A stretch of 64,000 bases of DNA, taken from Nitrospira sp. UBA6493. Lineage in GTDB: Bacteria > Nitrospirota > Nitrospiria > Nitrospirales > Nitrospiraceae. Positions 1-8,301 of the stretch are shown here, in pieces (the stretch's first letter is position 1; the number at the start of each line of letters is the position of its first letter). Made by a program: the position numbers and the translations under genes. The notes below the pieces were generated by a model. The model was given only the letters and a program-made list of their open reading frames with translations. It was not told the DNA's origin and searched no databases. The stretch covers positions 46,540 through 110,539 of the forward strand of contig DJMJ01000002.1 in assembly GCA_002435325.1 (NCBI GenBank). The letters are read 5' to 3'.

Positions 1-2
1 TG

Positions 3-215
3 CGGGCAGCTATAAAGGCTGAAGAGCATGGCCGCTTCGAACTCTATCTCGACAAGCACTTCTATAACTCCCTCCGATTTAGGCTTGAATTCTATGAACA
101 AACCCGCCCTAAATATACCTATTTGGCGCCCATGATGGACGTAGGAAGTCACTATTGCTGCGCTCAGCTTCAGGAGGTGCTAGACAATCTTTCACCAGAT
201 CAGGAAAGAAAATAG
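3..215 (+). CDS. C-terminal end of an unidentified protein (partial)
   Basis: The third forward frame is open from the window edge to a TAG at 213-215 and encodes the last 70 residues of a protein whose start lies outside the window. The visible part is rich in aromatic and charged residues, with a CC pair near the end (SHYCCAQL) and a hydrophilic tail. I do not recognise the family. It faces the next gene tail to tail, with about 80 bases between them. Confidence 0.5.
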   Translation, partial: RAAIKAEEHGRFELYLDKHFYNSLRFRLEFYEQTRPKYTYLAPMMDVGSHYCCAQLQEVLDNLSPDQERK

Positions 216-296
216 GTCAAACAGCCGGTCAGAGAAGCCGCTGGCGAGAAAATACCCCAATCGTAGAGATATTTACCCGCCAGTCAGGCCATTTGT

Positions 297-1229
297 TTAA
301 GGCAGTCCGAGCGAGCGCATGAAACTTTCCGCAGTATTCGTGTAGTCGCTGAGGAGACCCAGTTCTTTGTTGATCTCTCCGTGCTTCATATCCACCGGCA
401 GTACCACGACTCGCCCGCCTAATTTTGCGGCCTTAGATGAAAACGCGCTCGCTTGCGGGCAGGCGTCGCCACGCTTCGTCGAGCAGACAGCCAACATCGG
501 CGCCGGCGCTGTCGTCAGCCGGTGGTAGGGGGACGCCTCAGTCCAGAACGCCCGGTCATACATTCTGTGATGCTTGCCCTGCATGATCTCGACGACGTCG
601 AAGGCGGCGCTGTCGAGTACGATCGTCCCTAGCCCTGGGGTGCCGTCCTGTTTTTTGACGATGCGAGGGTCGGCTGCCAGCAGGGACACCAGATGGGCCC
701 CGGCTGAATGCCCCAGTAGCACCACCTTGGATGGATCGCCTCCCCACGAGGGGGCTTTGGCTTGGACGAAGGCCAGGGCGCGGGCGATGTCGTCAGCCTG
801 GTCGAGCGGGTTGGGATGTTTCGACATGCGGTAGTTCGTCGAGACGAGGATATAGCCCTTGGGCCCCCAGTGCGCGACCTTGTTCGAGACGAAGTTCGAG
901 GCTCCCTTGTCGCCCAGCATCCAAGCGCCGCCATGGACCATAAAGAGGATCGGCGCCCCCTTCGTTTGGGCGGGGAGATATACATCCAGACGTTGCTGAG
1001 GATCGGTGCCGTAGGAGAGGTCACGCTCAACCCTGGCACCCGCCGGGAGTGGCACATTGGTCGTGGATCGATCGTCGGTCTCCAGCTCTGAGGCCTCGTT
1101 GGCTGGCGTGGCCGCGTGCCGACTGTCGCGCCGCTCATCAATCCTGTCACGTAGCGGCCCGCCCGAGGTTGAGGTGAAAGGCCCGAGCAACCCCATAAGT
1201 AACAGTATCGGCAGCAGAATGCGTTTCAT
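297..1229 (-). CDS. Secreted alpha/beta hydrolase (esterase/carboxylesterase type)
   Basis: A 310-residue protein with an N-terminal signal peptide (hydrophobic LLPILLLMGLLG after MKR), so it is probably exported. It shows the oxyanion-hole motif HGGAW near residue 99 and the nucleophile elbow GHSAGAH near residue 173, as in BD-FAE/kynurenine-formamidase-like esterases. A late Asp (near VDMKH) and that His are candidates for the rest of the triad. Family knowledge suggests hydrolysis of short acyl esters; the substrate is unknown. It stands alone on the minus strand, with no obvious operon partner. Confidence 0.8.
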   Translation of the reverse strand: MKRILLPILLLMGLLGPFTSTSGGPLRDRIDERRDSRHAATPANEASELETDDRSTTNVPLPAGARVERDLSYGTDPQQRLDVYLPAQTKGAPILFMVHGGAWMLGDKGASNFVSNKVAHWGPKGYILVSTNYRMSKHPNPLDQADDIARALAFVQAKAPSWGGDPSKVVLLGHSAGAHLVSLLAADPRIVKKQDGTPGLGTIVLDSAAFDVVEIMQGKHHRMYDRAFWTEASPYHRLTTAPAPMLAVCSTKRGDACPQASAFSSKAAKLGGRVVVLPVDMKHGEINKELGLLSDYTNTAESFMRSLGLP

Positions 1230-1676
1230 CGTCGCCTCTCTGATTCATCCACCGCCATCGTGCCAGCAGACCCATCATACAGCTGCCGGCTATTGTGACC
1301 ACTTTATTTCGCAACTCAACCGGTGAGCCATAGGACATTGTAAGAACTCTTGAAGCAAATGGCAGGGCTTGCGGGCCGGTGCCACAGCCGATCTTATGTT
1401 GTTGAACCACCCAAACTAGGCGGTTTCTCAATATAGGATTTCGTGTCACAAGACGTCACCGGTTGATCCCTCACTCCTCTCTCCAAGGGCCTCCTTTGCG
1501 ATGGCATGCCATGAGCGAAGCTAAACCACCCATTATTCATGGAAACTTTCATGACATAAATACGTGTTATTGCTGGACACATTTCCGTGTTGGGGTAATG
1601 GTGAAATCAGGGCCGATATTAAGGCCAATGGGAGGGGTAACCAACAAGTCGGTGAATGCACCCAATTGAGGACGCT
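1230..1676. other. Intergenic region between divergent hydrolase and XRE gene
   Basis: About 450 bases between two divergent genes, so it should hold both promoters. I see no convincing gene here. Short open frames lack ribosome sites and recognisable composition. Around 1541-1558 there is a short dyad, TCATG-8 bases-CATGA, about 120 bases before the XRE gene. It could be an operator for the HTH protein encoded downstream, but a dyad this short is weak evidence. Confidence 0.4.
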
Positions 1677-4600
1677 ATGAAGCTGAAGGACATGAAGGAG
1701 CTGAACCGGATACGAGGCTTTCGTGAAGAGTTGGGATTAACACAAAGAGCCTTGGCAGAAAAAATTGGAACCAGCCAGCAGCAAATTCAGCGGATCGAGA
1801 CGGGCGTCCAGTCTGTTCGGCACGATCTCGCGTTAAAGATTTCCGCCGTTCTTGGGGCGTCGGTCGGCGCGTTGTTCCCGGCGATTAGCGAGGCGGTTCA
1901 AAGGATCGCTCCCATCGAGGGCTCCCCGGCTCATGTCTCTGCCCTGGCCGTACGGCGCCGGAGCGCGGTCTTGACGGATATAAGGGAGATTCACAATTGG
2001 GCCGCTCGTCTCGATGCGCCTGCTATCTTTCCCCAATTGATTAAACGACTTGCGCTCTATGGGCTTCCAGGGATTGAGGAGATTCAAGTCCGCACCAAAG
2101 CAGAGAAACACGGATCCGTGTGGGATGGCGTTTTTCGGGTATCTCAAGGTAATGCCTTTGTTCCGCCAGGTCTTTCAGGCTGGGAAATGGGCCTGCAGGA
2201 GCAGGTGCACGCGCAGGCGGACGAAGATTATGCGACGCGGGTGAAGGATCCAGGTGTGGTGGAGCCGGCCCAGAGCACCTTTGTTTTTGTGACCCCGAGG
2301 CGGTGGGCGGAGAAAGAGGCTTGGGCTCGAGCCAAGCGACAGGAAGGTCTGTGGAAGGATATCCGCGTCCTCGATGCCGAGGATGTGGCGGCCTGGCTCG
2401 AAGCCAGCCCGGCAGTCCATGTCTGGTTTTCCACTCTTATTGGCCAGCGCTCCGGTGGTGTGAAGGATGTCGAAAGCTTCTGGCGCACATGGTCCGAGGC
2501 AACGATCCCCGCCATAAGCCCGGAGCTGGTCCTGGCAGGCCGTTCGGAGTCTATGGCGCCGTTGTGCGAATTCCTTCGGGGTCGGCCTTCGATTTTGGAG
2601 CTACAAGCGGACACGAGAGAAGAAGCCGTCGCATTTTATGCCGCAGCCGTTCTGTGTCTCGGGAATCAAGAGGAACGGGAACGCCTGCTGGCCCGTACGC
2701 TGATCGTGGACAATCCTGCGGCTTGGAAGAAGCTGGCTGGCTGGCCGACTCCGCTCGTCCTGATTCCCTGCTGTCACGATCGGGTCGCTGTGGCTGAGGC
2801 CCTCGCCCACGGCCACTCTCTCGTCACACCCCTTGGAGGGGGTGAGCAATCTTCGCGCGGCGCGATCGTTCTTCCGCGACTCAATCGGGATGACGTCAAC
2901 AGGAGGCTTGAACAAATGGGCGTTCCCAAGGTCCGCACAGCGGCGCTTGCGCGGAAAAGTCTGGGTGCGATCCGGCGAGCCCTGGCTGTTGACGCCGCCA
3001 CCGTGACACCGACGTGGGCGGAATCCGGCTATGCCCGCATCTTGATCCCGGTTCTCTTCGCCGGACAGTGGAACGATCACAGCCCCGGTGACCAACAGGT
3101 CGTGTCGGCTCTGGCAGGAACAGAGTACGGAGAAATTCAGGCCCTCCTCCAGCGGTGGGCCGACGAGCCTGACCTGCCGGTTCGCCTTGTCGGAAATACG
3201 TGGGTATTTGCATCAAAAACGGACGGCTGGTCGCTCCTGTCCCGGTCCATCTCACGGCAGGATTTGGAGCGGCTGGAGTCGATGGTGCTGGAAGTACTGG
3301 GGGAGCGTCGCGAAATCCTTCAAAGAGACTCAGGACTGACACCATCGGTCGCGATTCGCCACGGGTTGGCGGAGACGCTCGCGATATTGGGCTCCTGGAG
3401 TGAGGAGCTTTCGATTGATGATCTCTTAAGCGGACAAGCCTGGGCGACGCGGATGCTCACGAAACTCCTGTCCCAAGCCGAGGACTGGAGTCTGTGGGCG
3501 GCGCTGTCTCCGCTGCTGGCCTGCCTTGCCGAAGCCGCACCGGAGGTCTATCTTTCGGCGCTCGAACGCGCGCTGGCGAGCCAGAAGCTCCCATTGGCAA
3601 CGATATTTTCTGAAGGAAATAGCGCGGCATTGCACGCGCCTCCCCATACGGGACTCTTGGATGCGCTTGAGGTGCTTGCCTGGTCGCCCGAGTATTTCGC
3701 TCGTACATCGCTGATTCTGGCGAAGCTTGCAGGGATGGGACCTGGCGGTGACTTAGCAAAGGCGCCGATCATCACCCTCCGCGAGATCTTTCGTTGCGGC
3801 AGTTCAGGGACTATTGCGAACTTGGACGAGCGCCTGCGCGTTCTTGATCTGATACGGACAAGCGAACCGAATGTAGCCTGGGATCTTCTCGCTCATATTG
3901 TGCCAAGGAGCCTGGATCCTTTACGTCCGGTCGTTCGGCCACGCTGGCGAGAATGGGGGGCGGAACGGAATCCCGAGGCCATCTCTACGGAAATCATGAG
4001 GGCTACAGAAGAAATCGCTCAAAGGCAGCTGGATGATGCGGGGACGGTCGGATCCCGCTGGAAGGCCTTGATAGATAGCTTGCCGGAGGTGCCTCGATCA
4101 ATTGGTGAAGCACTATGTGGACGGCTGCAGTCACTCGACCCTGGAATGTTCAGCGAAGCCGATAAGAGTCTAGTGTGGGAAAGCGTGCGCCAGGTGGTGT
4201 CATCGCATCGCCGGGATCATGGTGCGGCAGGAACGCTTTCCCCCAACTTGGTTGACCGTCTTGTCGGGCTCCAATCGAGGTTTGAGCCCCGAGATCCTGT
4301 CATCAAGCGGAAGTGGCTGTTCTCAGAGGAGCCCGAATCTCCGTCCCAACCATCCGGCGATGACTATGCCAAGGCGCTTCAAGAGGCGCAGATCAGCGCG
4401 GTGGACACGTTGTTTGCACAGGGAGGATTCCCCGCGATAGTTGCGTTGGCTGATCAGGTGCCCTATCCAGAGAAAGTTGGCGCCGCCTTGGGCGCGAGTC
4501 AGGTGCCGGATGCATCCGAGATAGATATTCTGACGCAATGTCTTGGTTCGCCCAATGAGGCTCGCCGGCAACTGGGCATGCACTTTCTCATCAAGCGACT

Positions 4601-4745
4601 GACGATGAAGGGGTACAACTGGGCGGTCCGTTTGCGCGATCAGAGCTCCTGGCACATGTGGACTCCAGCGCAACGGGCCGACTACTTCCGATGCCTCCCC
4701 TTCCCTGACAAAATGACGTGGGATGCGCTGGATCTCCAGGATTAG
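1677..4745 (+). CDS. XRE-HTH protein with nuclease-like and large helical regions, N-terminal part of an interrupted gene
   Basis: The start at 1677 is chosen because GAGG sits 8 bases upstream; an in-frame ATG at 1656 has poorer spacing. Residues about 8-65 form an XRE-type helix-turn-helix (LGLTQRALAEKIG, then a Q-rich recognition helix). Residues about 130-250 (WDGVF, GWEMG, VTPRRW, W-x2-IRVLDAEDVAAWLE) resemble the nuclease-like head of large defence-associated proteins. A Q stands where I expect a conserved Lys in the ADEDY stretch. The rest is helical and has no P-loop. The frame ends at TAG 4743-4745 but coding sense continues in the same frame. The probable role is anti-phage or anti-plasmid defence with autoregulation; this is inference. 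Confidence 0.6.
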   Translation: MKLKDMKELNRIRGFREELGLTQRALAEKIGTSQQQIQRIETGVQSVRHDLALKISAVLGASVGALFPAISEAVQRIAPIEGSPAHVSALAVRRRSAVLTDIREIHNWAARLDAPAIFPQLIKRLALYGLPGIEEIQVRTKAEKHGSVWDGVFRVSQGNAFVPPGLSGWEMGLQEQVHAQADEDYATRVKDPGVVEPAQSTFVFVTPRRWAEKEAWARAKRQEGLWKDIRVLDAEDVAAWLEASPAVHVWFSTLIGQRSGGVKDVESFWRTWSEATIPAISPELVLAGRSESMAPLCEFLRGRPSILELQADTREEAVAFYAAAVLCLGNQEERERLLARTLIVDNPAAWKKLAGWPTPLVLIPCCHDRVAVAEALAHGHSLVTPLGGGEQSSRGAIVLPRLNRDDVNRRLEQMGVPKVRTAALARKSLGAIRRALAVDAATVTPTWAESGYARILIPVLFAGQWNDHSPGDQQVVSALAGTEYGEIQALLQRWADEPDLPVRLVGNTWVFASKTDGWSLLSRSISRQDLERLESMVLEVLGERREILQRDSGLTPSVAIRHGLAETLAILGSWSEELSIDDLLSGQAWATRMLTKLLSQAEDWSLWAALSPLLACLAEAAPEVYLSALERALASQKLPLATIFSEGNSAALHAPPHTGLLDALEVLAWSPEYFARTSLILAKLAGMGPGGDLAKAPIITLREIFRCGSSGTIANLDERLRVLDLIRTSEPNVAWDLLAHIVPRSLDPLRPVVRPRWREWGAERNPEAISTEIMRATEEIAQRQLDDAGTVGSRWKALIDSLPEVPRSIGEALCGRLQSLDPGMFSEADKSLVWESVRQVVSSHRRDHGAAGTLSPNLVDRLVGLQSRFEPRDPVIKRKWLFSEEPESPSQPSGDDYAKALQEAQISAVDTLFAQGGFPAIVALADQVPYPEKVGAALGASQVPDASEIDILTQCLGSPNEARRQLGMHFLIKRLTMKGYNWAVRLRDQSSWHMWTPAQRADYFRCLPFPDKMTWDALDLQD

Positions 4746-5693
4746 GAGACTCGACGTCTCTATTGGTCTCAAATTGGCCCGCATGGGCATGGGAAGCTCG
4801 AGGGCCAATTCCTGGAGCGGGTGGTCAAAAAGTTTCTCGACTATCGCCAATGGGAGTCCGCAATCGAATAGTTGACGCTTTCTACCGACGGTCAGTCGTC
4901 TCGCGTGCGTCCAGGGCTGGTCGGTGAAGTTCTGTCTAGAATGGCGTCAGGATCACCGGCAGAGTTTGATTGGGGCCGGCAGGGTCGTCGTGTCGCGGGT
5001 CTTTTTGAGAATATCGTCCGATCGGGCGAGATTCCCGATGCGGAGCTTGCACAGCTCGAATGGAAGTTGTTGCCCTTTGTTCGATGTGATCCGCGATTCA
5101 GTCGCGTGGGAATGGTGCTGGCTGGTAGCCCTGCCTTCTTTGTTGAATTGTTAACGTCCATTTATGGATCGGCCCACCAAGCGATTCAGGATGTGACCAG
5201 AGGGCAGCATAACCGCGCGAAGTCGGCATACGAACTTTTGTCACGCTGGCATCAATGCCCGGGACTCAAGGCGGATGGAAGCGTGGAGACCGAAACGCTC
5301 AATGCATGGGTTGCACAAGTCCGTGAAATGGCGACCGGCCTGGGCCGGCTGACAGCCGCAGACGGTGAGATTGGTAAAGTCATGGCCCATTACCCTCCCG
5401 GCGACGATGGGGCCTGGCCCCATGATGCGATCCGGAATCTCATTGAGAGATTGGCTAGCGACGCGTTCGAGGGAGGGATCATCCTGGGTCTTACGCACCA
5501 CCGCAGTGCTGTTGGACAATCGCTGGCTGATAGAGTCGCACAAGTGGATCGGCATCGAGAATCCGCGGGCAAATTGCTTGAGGGATGGCCGCGCACGTTT
5601 CGCGTGATGAAGGAAGTGGCTCGCTCTTACGAACAGTTGTCCGGGCGAGAACATTCCGATGTAGAGCATGGTCATAAGTTGTGCAGGTTATAA
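4746..5693 (+). pseudogene. C-terminal continuation of the XRE/defence-like gene beyond two in-frame TAG codons
   Basis: Directly after TAG 4743-4745 the same frame reads 41 sensible residues (including RRLYW, FLERVVKKFLDY) to a second TAG at 4869-4871. It then runs 273 further residues to TAA at 5691-5693. All three pieces share one frame, so the original product was about 1,338 codons. The last part is hydrophilic and helical and looks like the natural C-terminus. A downstream piece could be translated separately from TTG at 4872, but no good ribosome site is seen. TAG is a normal stop in neighbouring genes, so loss of function by nonsense mutation is the simplest reading. Confidence 0.65.
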
Positions 5694-5756
5694 GACATTT
5701 CCTCCATTCATCCTCGGCCAGTGGATTATTGGTCATGAATTGACCAGACACGGTCT

Positions 5757-6680
5757 CTATTGGGAGTGATGGCTTGGTTTGCGGCTTGAGGTGAGCACCG
5801 TCAGACGATTGTGTAGAGCTGCGAGATCATCGACCAGATCGATCTTAGTGTTCCGGAGGAGATGTGCAATAGCGCGGGCTCCCTGCCCTCCTACAGCCAC
5901 AGGCCATTGGCTGGCAATGGGCTCGAGATCTTTGAGTTGGCGAAGCGCATCAACTTCTGATTTTATGTCAATGAGCGAGAGCAGTATGAGATCGGGTGAG
6001 ATCCGATCGCAGAATGATAGGAGTTCAGATGTAGGAAGGTTGGGGCCTAGGTAATAGACGTGGCAACCATGAGAGGCGGCGATATAGGCGACGGCTTGCG
6101 CCCCAATTTCATGAAGTTCGCCTTCGGGGCAGGCGATCAAGACGCGGGGGCCTAGTTCATTGACCGGCATTTGATTCATGACTGAGAAGAGTTTTTGTTG
6201 CACGAGTTTTGTCACGTAGTGCTCGATGCCCACCTTTACTCTGCCTTCATGCCAGAGCTCGCCGATGCGACGCTGTAATGGCAGCAAAATGCGGTGAAGC
6301 CCCTCTTCAAACGGTATGACAGCCACGGCGCCGTTGAGTTTGCGCTCGAATCCTGCCTTGTCGAGTGGATCAAGGGATCCAATCAAATCATTTAGCAGTC
6401 TGTCATGCGGTGTTTGCTCCGCTGGAGCAACCGGTGTGGCGATGCGCATGCGCGCAACGAGGGCATCGTGTCCCTCTGCCGCCAGTCCTCCGATCGTTGC
6501 CCCTTGTTCAATTTGGGCCTTCACGAAGCGAAGAAGTGCCACCTCTTCGTCGCTGTATTCACGGTAATGATTGGAACTCCGTGAAGGTTTGACAAGTCCA
6601 TAGCGCCTCTCCCAGACGCGAATGACATCCTTTGAGAGGCCAGTCAGCTTTGCAACCATATGAATTCTATAAACATTCAT
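5757..6680 (-). CDS. MerR-type B12-binding photoreceptor repressor (CarH/LitR family)
   Basis: The start at 6680 gives a 307-residue protein that begins right at the MerR fold; a longer frame upstream adds only non-family residues. Residues 4-75 are a MerR HTH (KLTGLS, IRVWERRYGL). The middle cap domain has the W-x9-EH motif (W143, E153, H154), and His144 follows the Trp. The Rossmann part carries ExHxxG (188-193) for cobalamin binding. In CarH these are the residues that cap adenosylcobalamin, bind its lower face and take over as ligand after light. Family knowledge: the dark tetramer represses, and light breaks it. It is divergent from 6819 and close to a photolyase/lipid cluster, its likely regulon. 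Confidence 0.88.
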   Translation of the reverse strand: MNVYRIHMVAKLTGLSKDVIRVWERRYGLVKPSRSSNHYREYSDEEVALLRFVKAQIEQGATIGGLAAEGHDALVARMRIATPVAPAEQTPHDRLLNDLIGSLDPLDKAGFERKLNGAVAVIPFEEGLHRILLPLQRRIGELWHEGRVKVGIEHYVTKLVQQKLFSVMNQMPVNELGPRVLIACPEGELHEIGAQAVAYIAASHGCHVYYLGPNLPTSELLSFCDRISPDLILLSLIDIKSEVDALRQLKDLEPIASQWPVAVGGQGARAIAHLLRNTKIDLVDDLAALHNRLTVLTSSRKPSHHSQ

Positions 6681-6692
6681 TTTTATGCCGTC

Positions 6693-6721
6693 ATTATATT
6701 TTAACGTCCAATGTTTGTCAA
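6693..6721 (-). promoter_or_regulatory. Consensus sigma-70 promoter of the CarH/LitR-like gene
   Basis: On the minus strand there is a perfect -35 (TTGACA, plus-strand 6716-6721) and a perfect -10 (TATAAT, 6693-6698) separated by 17 bases, just upstream of the start at 6680. The -35 overlaps one copy of the AAACATT/AATGTTT element, which would allow autorepression. Confidence 0.8.
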
Positions 6722-6740
6722 ATATTTTACAGAAAAACAC

Positions 6741-6769
6741 TTGACGCATTCGGCAATATGATTTATAAA
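6741..6769 (+). promoter_or_regulatory. Sigma-70 promoter of the divergent zinc-ribbon/FGE-fold genes
   Basis: TTGACG at 6741-6746 and TATAAA at 6764-6769, spacing 17 bases, pointing to the gene at 6819. An AAACATT element lies about 17 bases after the -10, where a bound repressor would block initiation. Confidence 0.75.
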
Positions 6770-6818
6770 TTAAACATACTTACTGCAAACATTGAACAAG
6801 AAACCTATGGAGGTGATC

Positions 6819-7118
6819 ATGGCAACAGCATCGGCAGAGGGAGCGAGAAGGGTGGGGCAGCTTCAAAGGGAAGCGGTGTCTTCTATGGTCACCCAAGAAT
6901 CAAGATGCACCAGATGTGGCGGATTAATGGTGAACGACCTCTGTATGGATCTCCTGAATAGCACGGGCGAGCTCAAGTTTGCCGCCAAGCGCTGTGTGCA
7001 ATGCGGGGAAGTCGTCGATCCCGTTATCGAGCGCAATCGGCGGCTGGGGTGGGACGCGATGACAGTTCGATTATCAGCCAGGGCGGTTTCAAGCAATATT
7101 TTCAGAGAAGGGCCATAA
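6819..7118 (+). CDS. Small zinc-ribbon-like protein
   Basis: A 99-residue protein. The start at 6819 is fixed by an excellent ribosome site, GGAGGTGATC, immediately upstream; a longer frame from 6792 lacks one. Two CxxC pairs (CTRCGG and CVQCGE) about 30 residues apart form a zinc-ribbon-like knuckle. No enzymatic motif is visible. It is the first gene after the divergent promoter opposite the B12 regulator. A terminator-like hairpin separates it from the FGE-fold gene downstream. Function unknown; a role in regulation or protein-protein contact is possible. Confidence 0.7.
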   Translation: MATASAEGARRVGQLQREAVSSMVTQESRCTRCGGLMVNDLCMDLLNSTGELKFAAKRCVQCGEVVDPVIERNRRLGWDAMTVRLSARAVSSNIFREGP

Positions 7119-7137
7119 CATAAAAATAGTGTCAACC

Positions 7138-7161
7138 AGCCAGGGGTATCCTGGTTTTTTT
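7138..7161 (+). terminator. Intrinsic terminator or attenuator hairpin before the first FGE-fold gene
   Basis: CCAGG-GGTAT-CCTGG (7140-7154) is followed by seven Ts (7155-7161), a compact intrinsic terminator. It ends only about 10 bases before the GGAGG ribosome site of the next gene. It could therefore act as an attenuator, since no new promoter fits in the remaining leader. Confidence 0.65.
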
Positions 7162-7181
7162 CCAAACCAAGGAGGTTTCCA

Positions 7182-8231
7182 ATGCGGAGTCAAACGGTTC
7201 TTCAGGTCGGATTAGGAGTGGCGTTAGTAATGGCAGGATCATCCTCCGCTATCGCAGCCGGGAAAGAGCATAGCGGACATAAAATCGACAAAGGGCAAAA
7301 AGCGGTTGCTGCCGTCCCAGCCAAAGATAAAGATATGATGGTCATCCCCCGTGGTGAGTTTTCCATGGGAAGCAAAGAGCATGCAGACGAGCCGGCGCAT
7401 AACGTTGTCCTCGATGCTTATGCGATCGACAAGTACGAGGTTTCCAACGACAAGTACAAGGCCTTCATCACGGCGACGGGACATCCGGCTCCTGCCTATT
7501 GGGATGACCCAAGATTGAACAAACCGAACCATCCAGTTGTAGGTGTGAATTGGAACGATGCCACCGCGTTTTGCAAATGGGAAGGCAAGCGGCTTCCGAG
7601 TGAGGCGGAATGGGAACGTGCAGCAAAAGGACCAAAAGGCGATGCCCACTATCCTTGGGAGGGTCATGAAATCAATCCCACCAAGGCCAATTATGGCCAG
7701 AATTATGGTGGCACGAAGCCGATCGATTCATTTTCCGAAAGCGTCAATGGCTTCGGTCTCTACAACATGGCTGGCAACGTGTTCGAATGGGTTCAAGACT
7801 GGTACGACCCCAAATACTACAAAGATAGCCCTTCCCTGAATCCTCAAGGCCCGGATAAGGGATACAACTTTGCGAATCAAGGACAAGTTCGTGTGCTTCG
7901 CGGCGGCTCATGGTTAGCTCCGGAGACGTCTCTGCACGCCAGTCATCGGTTTTGGAATCAGCCGGAGAATAATTCCTACGGCGTCGGTTTGGGATTCCGC
8001 TGCGCCAAGTCTCTTGAAGGTTCAACACAGGCTTCGCAAGCGGTCGCAGAAGCGCCTGCCAATCCTAAGTGGATGGAAGGTCGAGATGCATATATGCAGG
8101 CGTTAATCAGCATGGGGCAGGAGAAGCATGCTGACGCCATGGTCTCGATTGAGAAGGCCGTCGCAGCAGATCCGAACAACAAGGAATATAAAGATGTTCG
8201 CAACATCATCCAGAAGAATCTGAAGAAATAA
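7182..8231 (+). CDS. Exported FGE-fold (SUMF1) protein, first paralogue
   Basis: A 349-residue protein with a signal peptide (cleavage near AIA-AG), preceded by GGAGG. Residues about 50-285 are the FGE-sulfatase fold: IPRGEFSMGS, KYEVSN, VVGVNWNDATAFC, RLPSEAEWERAA, NVFEW, RVLRGGSW, GFRCAKS. After GGSW the sequence is LAPETS, so the two active-site cysteines of true formylglycine-generating enzymes are absent. A short TPR-like C-terminus follows. Members of this fold also serve in NirV-like and other exported roles. It is paired with a close paralogue downstream; the partner protein is unknown. Confidence 0.82.
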   Translation: MRSQTVLQVGLGVALVMAGSSSAIAAGKEHSGHKIDKGQKAVAAVPAKDKDMMVIPRGEFSMGSKEHADEPAHNVVLDAYAIDKYEVSNDKYKAFITATGHPAPAYWDDPRLNKPNHPVVGVNWNDATAFCKWEGKRLPSEAEWERAAKGPKGDAHYPWEGHEINPTKANYGQNYGGTKPIDSFSESVNGFGLYNMAGNVFEWVQDWYDPKYYKDSPSLNPQGPDKGYNFANQGQVRVLRGGSWLAPETSLHASHRFWNQPENNSYGVGLGFRCAKSLEGSTQASQAVAEAPANPKWMEGRDAYMQALISMGQEKHADAMVSIEKAVAADPNNKEYKDVRNIIQKNLKK

Positions 8232-8245
8232 AAATCATCTAAGGG

Positions 8246-8277
8246 AACGGTGGGGAGAGCAAACTTCCCCACCGTTT
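8246..8277 (+). terminator. Strong hairpin between two FGE-fold genes
   Basis: A perfect 11-base stem, AACGGTGGGGA (8246-8256) with TCCCCACCGTT (8266-8276), around a 9-base loop. Only a short T run follows (TTTC), so it may be a weak terminator or an mRNA-stabilising hairpin that lowers expression of the next gene. Confidence 0.55.
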
Positions 8278-8301
8278 CTGGAAAGAGTCGTGAGGGAAAA
8301 T

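Larger units (their letters stand above)
6671..6794. promoter_or_regulatory. Repeated AAACAT(T/A) elements, candidate CarH/LitR operators
   Basis: Four copies of a 7-base element lie in this divergent region: AAACATT at 6671-6677, its inverse AATGTTT at 6710-6716, AAACATA at 6772-6778 and AAACATT at 6787-6793. Two of them extend to a perfect 9-base inverted pair, CAATGTTTG (6709-6717) and CAAACATTG (6786-6794). Their positions over the -35 of one promoter and downstream of the other fit repressor sites. Binding by the adjacent regulator is inference. Confidence 0.5.

Noticed and set aside
1463..1669. 68-residue plus-strand open frame before the XRE gene
   Set aside because: No ribosome site, and the composition is not protein-like.
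4743..4871. Amber suppression or pyrrolysine at the two TAG codons
   Set aside because: TAG terminates several intact genes in the window (for example at 10666 and 21149), and no suppressor tRNA or pyl gene is seen. Read-through cannot be excluded but is not favoured.
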